Shown here: piece by piece, positions 8,640-16,838 of the stretch
Numbering within the stretch: position 1 is the stretch's first letter
How the letters are laid out: every line of letters starts with the position of its first letter
NCBI GenBank assembly: GCA_964461045.1
Contig: CAYWSJ010000004.1
Location: 1 to 64,000, forward strand
DNA: 64,000 nucleotides
Source of the DNA: JAGXLC01 sp964461045
Lineage (GTDB): Bacteria > Bacteroidota > Bacteroidia > Bacteroidales > UBA12077
Direction: 5' to 3'
The notes under the pieces: model-generated
The model's input: the letters and a program-made list of their open reading frames with translations, nothing else
Told to the model about the DNA's origin: nothing
Database searches by the model: none
Position numbers and translations under genes: made by a program

Positions 8640-11240
8640 TTAAAATTCTATTCCAATTAATAACACGTCATCTATTTGTTTATTGTTTTTTTTCCATTTC
8701 CTGTAGTCACTTGCAAAGAAACTTGAAAATTGCTGCATCGTTAAATCCTTATTTTCCAGTATATTTTCTCTGATTTTTTTCGGTGTATATTTCCTTTTAT
8801 CGGGCCCACCAATTTGATCGGGCAAACCGTCAGTGAAGAAGAAAATTTTATCTCCTTCTTTATATTTAATGATATGGTTTACAAAATCTTTTTCAGCCTT
8901 TTTCCTGTGGGGAATCCCGCCAATGGCTTTTCGGTTTCCTTTGTACTGTGTTAATTCACCATCCCTCAGTAGGTATAAAGGTCTGTGTGCTCCGGCGTAT
9001 TGCAGTTCTTTTTTCTTTTTGTCAATCCGGCACAGTGCAATGTCCATTCCATCTCTTGCTTCGGCATCAAACCTGTCTTGTTTCAGGGTAGATCTGACAC
9101 CAAAATGAAGCTTGTCAAGAACCTGGGCAGCGGTATAGTTTTTATTGTGGTCCACAATATTGTTTAACTGGAAATACCCAATAAATGACAGCAATGCTCC
9201 GGGCACTCCATGCCCTGTACAATCGACAGCTGCAATGAAAATAATATCTTCTTTTTTAAAGAACCAGGGGAAGTCACCGCTTACGACGTCTCTGGGTTCG
9301 TAGAACATAAATGATTTTGGCAGGTATTCCTGTACAATAGTATTGCTTGGGAGTATTGATGTTTGAATTCTTTGTGCATAGTTTATACTGTCTGTAATCT
9401 GCTTATTTTTTTTCTGGATTTCCATTTCTATTCGTTTTGCCTCTGTAATGTCGTGTCCGACGAAAAGAATGGTTTCCAGTTCACTTTCATTGAATTCCGG
9501 GATCGCTTTAAAATTCATTATGCGTTCGCCTAATTTAGCGGTAGGAATTGTGATTTCTTTGTTGAGTGTTTCATTTTTCTTTTTAATTTCTTCAATGGAA
9601 TCAACAAAGAAGTGGGCAAGTGTTTCTTCTATTTCAAGGTCTTTTATGCGTGTATTGATTAATTTTTGTGGGTCAATCCCTACATATGATTTTGATACAG
9701 GATTAGAGTAAAAGAACTGACCCCTGGTATTAAGTCGCATAATTAAGTCGGGACTGTTTTCTGAAAGGGACTGCATCTTACTCTTCATTCTTTCTTCTTT
9801 CTCTGCTCGTTTTCTTTCAGTAATATCCCTTGAATTGAGTATGATACCATTTATGGCAGGATCTTCGAGAAGGTTTCTTCCTGTAGTCTCGAGGAAGATT
9901 TTTTTGCCGTCCTTTTTGATATAGGTATATTGTAGAGTTTGTGGCTCCTTTGGATTTTCCTTGAGTTTCTTAAACATGTCTTTCAGAGCAGCTTCCCCTT
10001 TCGCTGTAAGTCTTTCCATGTCTTTTCCACGCATCATTTCAGCCTGTGTGTATCCAAGGATATTTTTAACGTTTGGACTTTGGTATTTGAGTTTCAGGTT
10101 TTCGTCGTATATCGAGATTACCTCGGATGCATTTTCAAGGAGTGCTTTAAGGCGTTTCTGGGCATTTTCAACCTCCTTTATCTGTGCTTCAAGTTTTTTG
10201 TTTGATTTTTCAAGCTCCTCGTGGGTAGCCCTCATTTCCTCTGCGTTCTGTCTTAGCTCCTCCTCATTTTCTTTCAGTTCCTGGGTCATTTGTTGTGATT
10301 CCTGAAGCAATTTTTCTGTCTTTTGGTTCATCTTCAGGTTGTAGATTGTTCTGGCGATAATTTCGGCCAGCTCACGAAGGAAATTTATGGTAAGTTCGGG
10401 TATTTCTTCTTTTATATCTGCAAATTCAATAACACCCTGAAGTTTTTCGTCTGCTATAAGAGGCACTATTAAAAGGCTTTTGGGTTTTTTGTCACCCAGA
10501 ATACCAGATGTAATAGTTGCGTAGTCATCAGGAATTTCTGTTCGATAGATGTAGTCCATCTCATAGGCACATTCACCGATTAGTCCTTCTCCAACTTTGA
10601 ATTCCTGGTTAATATATCTTTTTCGGTTATAGGCGTACGTCGCAACGTTTACCAGTTTTTCTTCTTCTTCATTATAGATGTAGAGAGCGCCCTGTATTAT
10701 ATTGATGTAATCGATTAATTTTACAATCACGTCAAATGCAAGGCCATCTATATCATTATGTAATCTTAAAATTTCCGAAACAATATCTTTCCCTTCTGCA
10801 ATCCAGTTTCTTTCTTTTTCTTTCTGGTTACTTTCCAGCAGGTTATTTCTCATCCTGAGGAGTGATTTCCCAAGAACGTCGTTTTCATTTTTTATTTCTA
10901 ATTTGGCATCGTAATGTCCTTCGCCAATTTTTTTTGCAAAAGTTGCATTTCTGTCTATATCAAGATCTCTCTGGTTAATGATGTCTTCGAAAACAAGTTT
11001 TTCTTTTTCTCTTTTGCGGTAGTAAATATAAATTACAACCCCAATTACAACAGGGATAGAGTCAATAACCCATAACGTAGGATTGGTTTTGTGAATTTGG
11101 GCAATGGAAGAGAATGAAAAGGCAAGGTTGCCGGAAATAATATTAATAACCCATGCTATTATGGGTATTAAGATAGAAACAGCAACTCCTGTAAGAATAT
11201 CATTTTTGGTTATTGTAATTGAATTTTTTTCTCGACTCAT
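8640..11240 (-). CDS. Membrane-bound SpoIIE/PP2C-type phosphatase with GAF and PAS sensors (SiaA-like)
   Basis: I choose the ATG at 11240 (MSREKNS, 866 residues); an upstream ATG at 11273 would overlap the previous gene by 17 bases. Order: two membrane spans (about 18-38 and 55-75), a HAMP-like segment, a GAF domain (about 150-310), a coiled coil rich in Glu/Lys (310-370), two PAS domains (about 375-490 and 495-610) and a SpoIIE/PP2C domain (about 640-866). The phosphatase acidic residues are seen in VVSGDFPW, AAVDCTGHG, GMDIAL and FFTDGLPDQ. Such enzymes remove phosphate from Ser/Thr of partner-switch proteins; here the likely substrate is the SiaC-like protein two genes on. Unlike SiaA, the sensors are cytoplasmic GAF/PAS rather than a periplasmic domain. 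Confidence 0.88.
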   Translation of the reverse strand: MSREKNSITITKNDILTGVAVSILIPIIAWVINIISGNLAFSFSSIAQIHKTNPTLWVIDSIPVVIGVVIYIYYRKREKEKLVFEDIINQRDLDIDRNATFAKKIGEGHYDAKLEIKNENDVLGKSLLRMRNNLLESNQKEKERNWIAEGKDIVSEILRLHNDIDGLAFDVIVKLIDYINIIQGALYIYNEEEEKLVNVATYAYNRKRYINQEFKVGEGLIGECAYEMDYIYRTEIPDDYATITSGILGDKKPKSLLIVPLIADEKLQGVIEFADIKEEIPELTINFLRELAEIIARTIYNLKMNQKTEKLLQESQQMTQELKENEEELRQNAEEMRATHEELEKSNKKLEAQIKEVENAQKRLKALLENASEVISIYDENLKLKYQSPNVKNILGYTQAEMMRGKDMERLTAKGEAALKDMFKKLKENPKEPQTLQYTYIKKDGKKIFLETTGRNLLEDPAINGIILNSRDITERKRAEKEERMKSKMQSLSENSPDLIMRLNTRGQFFYSNPVSKSYVGIDPQKLINTRIKDLEIEETLAHFFVDSIEEIKKKNETLNKEITIPTAKLGERIMNFKAIPEFNESELETILFVGHDITEAKRIEMEIQKKNKQITDSINYAQRIQTSILPSNTIVQEYLPKSFMFYEPRDVVSGDFPWFFKKEDIIFIAAVDCTGHGVPGALLSFIGYFQLNNIVDHNKNYTAAQVLDKLHFGVRSTLKQDRFDAEARDGMDIALCRIDKKKKELQYAGAHRPLYLLRDGELTQYKGNRKAIGGIPHRKKAEKDFVNHIIKYKEGDKIFFFTDGLPDQIGGPDKRKYTPKKIRENILENKDLTMQQFSSFFASDYRKWKKNNKQIDDVLLIGIEF

Positions 11241-11256
11241 ATCAATAAGCTGTATA

Positions 11257-12036
11257 TTATATTTTATTAGCAAGTTGCTCGCCTAATTTTTCTTTCAAAG
11301 ATGCAAGCAGTTTTTCAGTTTTTTTCCCATACACTTTAAATGAAGCCAGTTCTATTAGTCCTATTGTTTTTTCCTGGTTAATTACAGGGATGTAAAGTAT
11401 GCTTTTAGGTGAACTGCTTCCCAGTCCGGAAAGTATTGTAATGTAATTTTCCGGTATTTTAGTCAGATTTAATATTTTCTGATTTTGAGCTGTCTGGCCT
11501 GAGAGTGTTGACCCAAGATCAAAATCTTTTGGTTCTTCTTCTCCAAAATATGCAAATTTTCCAGCTATTGTAAATGTATCAGAATCTTTTTTTCTTGTAT
11601 AATACAGGCCCTGGACAATATCAAATTCTTTAGCAAGATTACTGAGTACCTGTTCTGTATGTTTTTGTAAAGAAGCTTTGCCTTTTGTGTCTTTAGGAAT
11701 GATTTTTTTATGCAGAGATTCTATTTCTTTTTGGTCTATTTCCTGTTCTTCCTCTTCATCTTCTTCTTTTTTGGCTGTATCTCCCTCAATATCGGTAAGG
11801 TATGTTTTTTTGATATATTCTTCTTTACTTATTTTTTCTTTGGTGAGTGTAATAATTTGAATATAGAGCCCCAATCCGGTTAAGGTTGCTATTCCAAGCA
11901 GGAAATAAATAATGGTAGCCTGGAAATCCTGATCTAATGAAATATTTCTGATTCTGGCCAGTACGAGAACAAGGATAATTAAGAATATGAAGAAAAAAGC
12001 AGTGCTTAATATTTTATGTGATTTTTTATAACTCAT
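11257..12036 (-). CDS. Membrane-anchored GAF-domain protein
   Basis: A 259-residue protein with two N-terminal membrane spans (about 9-29 and 40-64), a very acidic linker (about 85-105, KKEEDEEEEQEIDQ) and a GAF domain (about 115-255). The GAF part looks like that of the next gene (SILYIPVINQEKTIGLIELASF beside SLLIVPLIADEKLQGVIEFADI), suggesting the two arose by duplication or sense the same cue. There is no output domain. It may act by pairing with the phosphatase, whose chosen start lies 16 bases past this gene's stop; that is inference. Ligand unknown. Confidence 0.75.
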   Translation of the reverse strand: MSYKKSHKILSTAFFFIFLIILVLVLARIRNISLDQDFQATIIYFLLGIATLTGLGLYIQIITLTKEKISKEEYIKKTYLTDIEGDTAKKEEDEEEEQEIDQKEIESLHKKIIPKDTKGKASLQKHTEQVLSNLAKEFDIVQGLYYTRKKDSDTFTIAGKFAYFGEEEPKDFDLGSTLSGQTAQNQKILNLTKIPENYITILSGLGSSSPKSILYIPVINQEKTIGLIELASFKVYGKKTEKLLASLKEKLGEQLANKI

Positions 12037-12043
12037 TAAATTG

Positions 12044-12601
12044 TTATTTTAAGTTTTGTAAATAATCAATTATCTGATCTGTTGTATAAACATAATCTAC
12101 ATCCGTTACTCTTAAAGATGCTTCTGTCATTGTTGCCACTTCACATTCTTTAGGATCTTGCACAATAGCTGTTCCTCCCAGTTCTTTCACTTTTTTAAGT
12201 CCTTGTGCGCCGTCTCTGTTAGCTCCTGAAAGGATTATTCCAAGCAGGTTTTTATTGTATGTTTGAGCTGCTGTTTCAAAAGAAAGATCAATTGATGGCC
12301 TGGAATGATTTACAGGTTCTTCAGTGGACAAAGCAATTTTTTTGTTTAATTCTATATACATATGATAGTTTGACGGGGCCAGATATGCATTCCCTGGTTT
12401 GATGGAATCTTTATCATGGGGTTCAATTACCGGGATGTTTGATTTAATAGACAGTGCCTCCACAAACCCTGACCTTACATGCTTAAGGCGATGCAGGTTG
12501 AGCAAAATGGGCAATGGGTAACCTTTTGGCAATGATTGTAAAATTTTTGTAATCACCCTGAAGCTACCGGCAGAACCTCCTATGATAACAGCTTTAAACA
12601 T
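12044..12601 (-). CDS. cheB: Stand-alone CheB-type protein-glutamate methylesterase domain
   Basis: At 185 residues this is only the CheB catalytic domain; the usual receiver domain is missing. The catalytic triad looks complete: Ser in GGSAGS (residues 8-13), His in LHRLKHVRSGF (about 36-46) and Asp in SGANRDGAQGL (about 128-138). CheB removes methyl groups from chemoreceptors and can deamidate glutamine. No receptor, CheA or CheW gene lies in the window, so its substrate is unknown. Without a receiver it is not controlled by phosphorylation in the usual way. Its start directly abuts the stop of the CheR-like gene (12602). Confidence 0.88.
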   Translation of the reverse strand: MFKAVIIGGSAGSFRVITKILQSLPKGYPLPILLNLHRLKHVRSGFVEALSIKSNIPVIEPHDKDSIKPGNAYLAPSNYHMYIELNKKIALSTEEPVNHSRPSIDLSFETAAQTYNKNLLGIILSGANRDGAQGLKKVKELGGTAIVQDPKECEVATMTEASLRVTDVDYVYTTDQIIDYLQNLK

Positions 12602-13432
12602 TTAAGCTAATTTTTTCTTATAGATTTTTTCGTTTTCGTTTACTAATATATAATCTTTCTCTGAATTCCAATAATCAATTTTTTCATTCATTCCAATTAT
12701 AAGGTGCCCGCCAGGAACCAAACAGTTGTATAGTGATTTAAGAAGTCTTTCTTCAAGGATCTGGTTAAAATACAACAAATGGTTTCTGTAAAAAATTAGT
12801 TTTATCCCTTTAGGATATTGCTCAAAGATAGTATTTTGTTTGATAAATTTAATATTTTTAAGTAATGAAATATCGATATAGGCACTTTCGTCTTTTATTG
12901 TGTAATAATCACTTAGTGGTTTTTCGTCAATTATCCTTTTGAAGTTGGATTCATTCACATCAATTTTGGTATAGTCAAAGTATCCTTCCTGAATCTTGTT
13001 AAGGTGGATCTGACTAATACTGCTTACTAAAAACTGAACCTTATCAAGTACGCCTAAATAATCAAGAAGAATGGCTACTGAATACAATTCTTCTCCTGAG
13101 CTTACCTCGGGGAACCAAATTTTGTACTGGGAGCTTTTTTGTAAAATTTGAGGAAAAAAGTCGTCTTTTAAGTATCTCCATAAGGATGGATCCCGGAACA
13201 TTTCAGTTATTTCAATGCATAATTCTTTCAGGAATATTTCAAAGAAATCTTTATCATTTTCAATCCTTCTGATAAAGTTATCTGCATTTTTAAGGTTATA
13301 TTTATCAATAATCAATTCTACTCTTCTTTTAAAGAAAGTGAGGGCATAATTTTTAAAATTAAAGTCATACTTTTCTTTAATCGCCTTTATAATATTTCTA
13401 GTATCTACAATTCCTAATTCGTATCTTGCCAT
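12602..13432 (-). CDS. CheR-like protein with degenerate SAM-binding site
   Basis: A 276-residue CheR fold aligned end to end with the upstream CheR (TEMFRDPSLW against TELFRDPQVW; PGGHLIIGMNE against TNGYLLFGMHE). The cofactor motifs have decayed: GCSTGxExYS is EVSSGEELYS (109-118), the ATDI motif with its SAM-binding acid is VSSIS (136-140), and CRNVIIYF is FYRNHLLYF (214-222). The frame is intact with no stop, so it is a maintained protein rather than a pseudogene. It probably no longer transfers methyl groups and may serve as a binding partner or regulator. Lies 22 bases after the intact CheR. Confidence 0.8.
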   Translation of the reverse strand: MARYELGIVDTRNIIKAIKEKYDFNFKNYALTFFKRRVELIIDKYNLKNADNFIRRIENDKDFFEIFLKELCIEITEMFRDPSLWRYLKDDFFPQILQKSSQYKIWFPEVSSGEELYSVAILLDYLGVLDKVQFLVSSISQIHLNKIQEGYFDYTKIDVNESNFKRIIDEKPLSDYYTIKDESAYIDISLLKNIKFIKQNTIFEQYPKGIKLIFYRNHLLYFNQILEERLLKSLYNCLVPGGHLIIGMNEKIDYWNSEKDYILVNENEKIYKKKLA

Positions 13433-13454
13433 TTTAGAATTGATTTAAGTCTGT

Positions 13455-14297
13455 TTAATATTTTTTTCTGTAAAAATTTCCTCTTTTATCAAATTTATTG
13501 GCTATTTCTCCCAGCATACTTTCGTGCATGCCAAAAAGCAAATAGCCATTGGTATAGAGGTGTTCATAAAATCTTTGAAAAACCTGGCTTTGCAATTCAT
13601 ATTTAAAATAAATAATTACATTTCTGCAAATTATCAAATCAAATTTTGCAAAATATAGATCTTCTCCCTTAACCAGGTCATGTTTTCTGAAGATTGGTTT
13701 TTCCCTTAGGAAATCATTCATTTCCAGGGAGTCTGATATTTTGTTTATTTTAAAATACTTTGAGTATGGAACATCATTGTATTCTTCGTAATTAAAAGGA
13801 TTTTCCTTTACTACTTTATCAAAATTATCAAGGTATCCAATATTAAACCGGTATTTAAAAACACCCTTTTTGGCTGCTTCCAGAGCATCTATATTAATAT
13901 CAGTTGCAAATATTTTAGCCTTATCAAACAAGTCAAGTTCATTTAGCAGGATCATCATTGAATAAACCTCTTGTCCGGTAGAGCAACCAGCGTGCCAAAT
14001 ATTTATGTTTTTGTTATTTTTGAATTTGGGAAGAATTCGGAAACGTAGGTCTTGCCATACTTGTGGGTCTCTGAAAAGTTCGGTTGTGTTTACAGTAATG
14101 TCTTTTACTACTTTTTCAAGGAAAGCCCGGTCATTCTTTAATTTGTTAATAATGGTGGAAATATCCATTTTGTTGTCATCCAAGACTTTTTGAATTCGTC
14201 TTTTAAGGGATTTTTCAGAATACTCCGTGAAGTTGTACTCCGAATGATTTTTTATAGTTGTAACAAAATAAAGGACTTCCTTATCAGTTAGACCCAT
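13455..14297 (-). CDS. cheR: CheR-type protein-glutamate O-methyltransferase
   Basis: A 280-residue CheR with a helical N-terminal domain (SEKSLKRRIQ near 27-36) and a Rossmann domain. SAM motifs are intact: GCSTGQEVYS (104-113), ATDI (131-134) and CRNVIIYF (224-231). CheR methylates glutamate side chains on chemoreceptors using SAM. No receptor gene is nearby, and the N-terminal helices are the only substrate-binding part. First gene of the ten-gene minus-strand run; a TAnnTTTG box lies 25 bases upstream. Confidence 0.9.
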   Translation of the reverse strand: MGLTDKEVLYFVTTIKNHSEYNFTEYSEKSLKRRIQKVLDDNKMDISTIINKLKNDRAFLEKVVKDITVNTTELFRDPQVWQDLRFRILPKFKNNKNINIWHAGCSTGQEVYSMMILLNELDLFDKAKIFATDINIDALEAAKKGVFKYRFNIGYLDNFDKVVKENPFNYEEYNDVPYSKYFKINKISDSLEMNDFLREKPIFRKHDLVKGEDLYFAKFDLIICRNVIIYFKYELQSQVFQRFYEHLYTNGYLLFGMHESMLGEIANKFDKRGNFYRKKY

Positions 14298-14321
14298 GTA
14301 ATAATTATGGTTAAAATTTCA

Positions 14322-14329
14322 CAAATATA
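14322..14329 (-). promoter_or_regulatory. Likely -7 promoter box of the CheR/CheB-Sia-ABC operon
   Basis: The minus strand reads TATATTTG, an exact TAnnTTTG match, about 25 bases ahead of the cheR start. The -33 position falls in a poly-A stretch (minus strand) with no TTTG. It is the only such box I see in the 165-base divergent region in front of this operon. Confidence 0.45.
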
Positions 14330-14462
14330 TTACCTTAATACGGTATTTTTTTTTTTTAGTTTTAATCTTTGGTAATTATTAATATTTACATTATAAAATT
14401 AGGGTTTTAAAAATAAGAAAATTCTGGCAAACGTGCATTTATTTATTTGATTTATTAGAAGT

Positions 14463-16127
14463 ATGAATAAGAAGAATTTAACTTTAGCTGTTTATGGAAT
14501 ACAGGATATTGATGATAAAGTATATCCTGTTATGGTTCATGATCACAACATTTGTTTATTTAATGACGGACAAATTAAAAAATATCTCCAACTGGAAAGG
14601 TTTTCCCGAAAAAAATATGACAACCAGATGCCGGTTTTCCTCGAGAAGTTGTTAAAGAAAGAAAAGCTTGCCGGAATTGAAAATATTGATTTGGTTTTTG
14701 TGGATAATGTAATTGGCTCTTCCTTTATCAATAAAAGAGGAAATATAAGGTTTGAAGCCCCATTATGTGATTCATTAGCTGAGGGATTAAAAGAAGGAAG
14801 AGGGTACTGGTTTGGAAAAGAGGTGAATGCGTATTTATGCAATCACGAATTGGCACATATTTATAGCAGCATTCCTTTCTTCGGCATGTTTAAAAACAAT
14901 AGTTTGTTAGTTCATTTTGACGGAGGTGCCAGTCTTTCAAATTTTTCTGCCTGGCATTATGCAAATGGAGTTTTAAAGAGACTTGAGTATCACTGGAAAC
15001 TGAATTATTTGTCTTCTTTTTTTAATTCTAATGCACTAACATTCTCGATTATTGGTACAAGTTTAAAGGATCAAAACAGTTTGCCCGGGAAATTAATGGG
15101 TTTTTCATCTTACGGTAGATACAGGGAAGAGCTGGAAAAATGGCTGAAAGAAAATGAATATTTTGAAAATATCTGGAAACAAAAGCAGGCTTTTTTTGAT
15201 AAAGTCAAAGAAGATCATGGAATAGAACTCAAACATTTTAACCAGAAACATCCTTTTGTTCAGGATATCGCTGCCACAATTCAGTACATATTTGAAAGAG
15301 ACTTTATTAACTATATTAAGGAAATTAATAATGATGTTCAGGCAAATTATTTGTATTATACAGGAGGTTCTGCATTAAATATTAAATGTAACGCCACCCT
15401 TGTTAATGAAAATCTGTTCCGGGAAGTTTTTATTCCACCCTGTACAAACGATTCTGGTTTGTCCATAGGAGCCGGTGCAATGCTCGAAAGGAGAAAGCAC
15501 AGGGAGATTAAGATTCATTCTCCCTATCTTAATAATTGGGGTTTAAAAGAAAGTTATAATGAGAATTTTGAAAATTCCGTCCGGTTGTCTGCCAGTGAAA
15601 TTATGAAAGGCAAGGTAGGAGCTATTTATAATGGATTTGGAGAGGTTGGTCCAAGAGCTTTAGGGAACAGAAGTATTATAGCAAGGGCAGACAGCAAAAG
15701 TCTGGCCCAACATATAAGCTGTGAGCTAAAAGGAAGAGAGTGGTATCGTCCCCTTGCTCCTGTGATGCTCGCAGAAAACCTTTCTTCTTTTACTGGCAGA
15801 AAAGAGGAGGGGAGCCTATCTCATTATATGTTGACCGAATTTGAAATATTACCTCAAAAACAAAAAGAAATAGATGGTGTGGTTCATGTGGATGGAACTT
15901 CAAGAATACAGACAATCATAAAGAAGGAACAGAATCCTTTTCTTTATGAGTTGCTGAAGTTTCTCGACCAGGAATATGGTTTAAAAGCGCTTATAAATAC
16001 TTCATTTAATGCAAAAGGAAAACCTATCGTGCATTCGCCTGAAGATGCAACAAACGAGGCGAGTCAAATGGGACTGGATTTCTTAGTGTTGAATGGAGAT
16101 TTTAGTTTCCCAAAGGAATGCTCTTAA
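14463..16127 (+). CDS. NodU/CmcH-family carbamoyltransferase
   Basis: These enzymes make carbamoyl-adenylate from carbamoyl phosphate and ATP and pass the carbamoyl group to a hydroxyl on a sugar or small molecule. The 554 residues show the N-terminal Kae1-like domain (HDHNICLFNDGQ; LERFSRKKYD; CNHELAH with the metal-binding HxxxH; HFDGGAS; YTGGSALNIKCN) and the C-terminal domain (GEVGPRALGNRS; REWYRPLAPVM; NTSFNAKGKPIVHSPEDA). All main motifs seem present. It stands alone between a divergent operon and the metal island; no glycosyltransferase or antibiotic genes are close, so the acceptor is unknown. A sugar in surface polysaccharide is the usual guess, unsupported here. Confidence 0.9.
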   Translation: MNKKNLTLAVYGIQDIDDKVYPVMVHDHNICLFNDGQIKKYLQLERFSRKKYDNQMPVFLEKLLKKEKLAGIENIDLVFVDNVIGSSFINKRGNIRFEAPLCDSLAEGLKEGRGYWFGKEVNAYLCNHELAHIYSSIPFFGMFKNNSLLVHFDGGASLSNFSAWHYANGVLKRLEYHWKLNYLSSFFNSNALTFSIIGTSLKDQNSLPGKLMGFSSYGRYREELEKWLKENEYFENIWKQKQAFFDKVKEDHGIELKHFNQKHPFVQDIAATIQYIFERDFINYIKEINNDVQANYLYYTGGSALNIKCNATLVNENLFREVFIPPCTNDSGLSIGAGAMLERRKHREIKIHSPYLNNWGLKESYNENFENSVRLSASEIMKGKVGAIYNGFGEVGPRALGNRSIIARADSKSLAQHISCELKGREWYRPLAPVMLAENLSSFTGRKEEGSLSHYMLTEFEILPQKQKEIDGVVHVDGTSRIQTIIKKEQNPFLYELLKFLDQEYGLKALINTSFNAKGKPIVHSPEDATNEASQMGLDFLVLNGDFSFPKECS

Positions 16128-16227
16128 AAGACATAAAAAAACCTTAATTCTACATTTCTGTTTTATTAATCTGAGAGTGTAGTTAAACAAAAGTTTTATC
16201 TTTTTGTTTTAATAAGAAAACAAGATT

Positions 16228-16614
16228 ATGAATTATTACACAAATAAAATCATTGACGGAAATTTTGATGAGGTAATTGAAAAGGTAAAAGGCAAACTAA
16301 AGGAAGCCGGTTTTGGGGTTTTAAGTGATATTGATGTTCGGGAAACACTTAAGAATAAACTGGATGTTAATTTCAGAAACTACAGAATTTTGGGTGCATG
16401 CAATCCGCCGAATGCACACAAGGCACTTTCTGCTGAACCGCATATAGGCCTTATGTTACCATGCAATGTTGTTGTTCAGGAGAAAGAAGAGGGTAAAATC
16501 GATGTTGCTGCCATTGATCCAATAGCTTCAATGACAGCAGTGGAAAATTCAGAACTGGACGAAATTGCTGAACATATTAAGAATCAATTGGAAGGAGTAA
16601 TAAGTAGTTTATAG
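16228..16614 (+). CDS. DUF302 domain protein
   Basis: A 128-residue DUF302 protein. It has the family core GFGVLSDIDVRETL (near 33-46), RNYRILGACNPPNAHKAL (near 52-69) and GLMLPCNVVV. No signal peptide, so probably cytoplasmic. DUF302 has no settled function. In Bacteroidota it often sits with metal or redox stress genes, as here, at the head of a metal-resistance run. Three bases separate it from the next small gene. Paired Cys in GACNPP and LPCN may bind metal or act in redox; that is inference. Confidence 0.85.
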   Translation: MNYYTNKIIDGNFDEVIEKVKGKLKEAGFGVLSDIDVRETLKNKLDVNFRNYRILGACNPPNAHKALSAEPHIGLMLPCNVVVQEKEEGKIDVAAIDPIASMTAVENSELDEIAEHIKNQLEGVISSL

Positions 16615-16616
16615 TT

Positions 16617-16823
16617 ATGCCACTTTTTGTTAAATTAATTGTCATTGCGATTGTATTGGTAGCCATTGTGATGGGCGTTTTCGGACTAAAACTTCTTTCC
16701 GACAAAAGCTCTAAGTTTAATGTGGAAACCGATAATGAGAAATATAAAAAAATGAAGGAAGAAGGGATATACAGTGTCTATAAAAAAGAAAACGAACAAT
16801 CCGAAGACAAAAAAGATTCGTAA
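16617..16823 (+). CDS. Small single-span membrane protein
   Basis: A 68-residue protein with one N-terminal membrane span (LIVIAIVLVAIVMGVFGLKLL, split around residues 6-26) and a charged cytoplasmic tail. No known domain recognised. It begins 2 bases after the DUF302 stop, so it belongs to that transcription unit. Similar short membrane proteins accompany metal genes in this phylum, but function is unknown. Confidence 0.65.
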   Translation: MPLFVKLIVIAIVLVAIVMGVFGLKLLSDKSSKFNVETDNEKYKKMKEEGIYSVYKKENEQSEDKKDS

Positions 16824-16838
16824 AATAATTATTTTTTG

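Noticed and set aside
12602..14297. Tandem CheR genes as an assembly duplication
   Set aside because: The two proteins differ along the whole length and in key motifs, so they are old paralogues.
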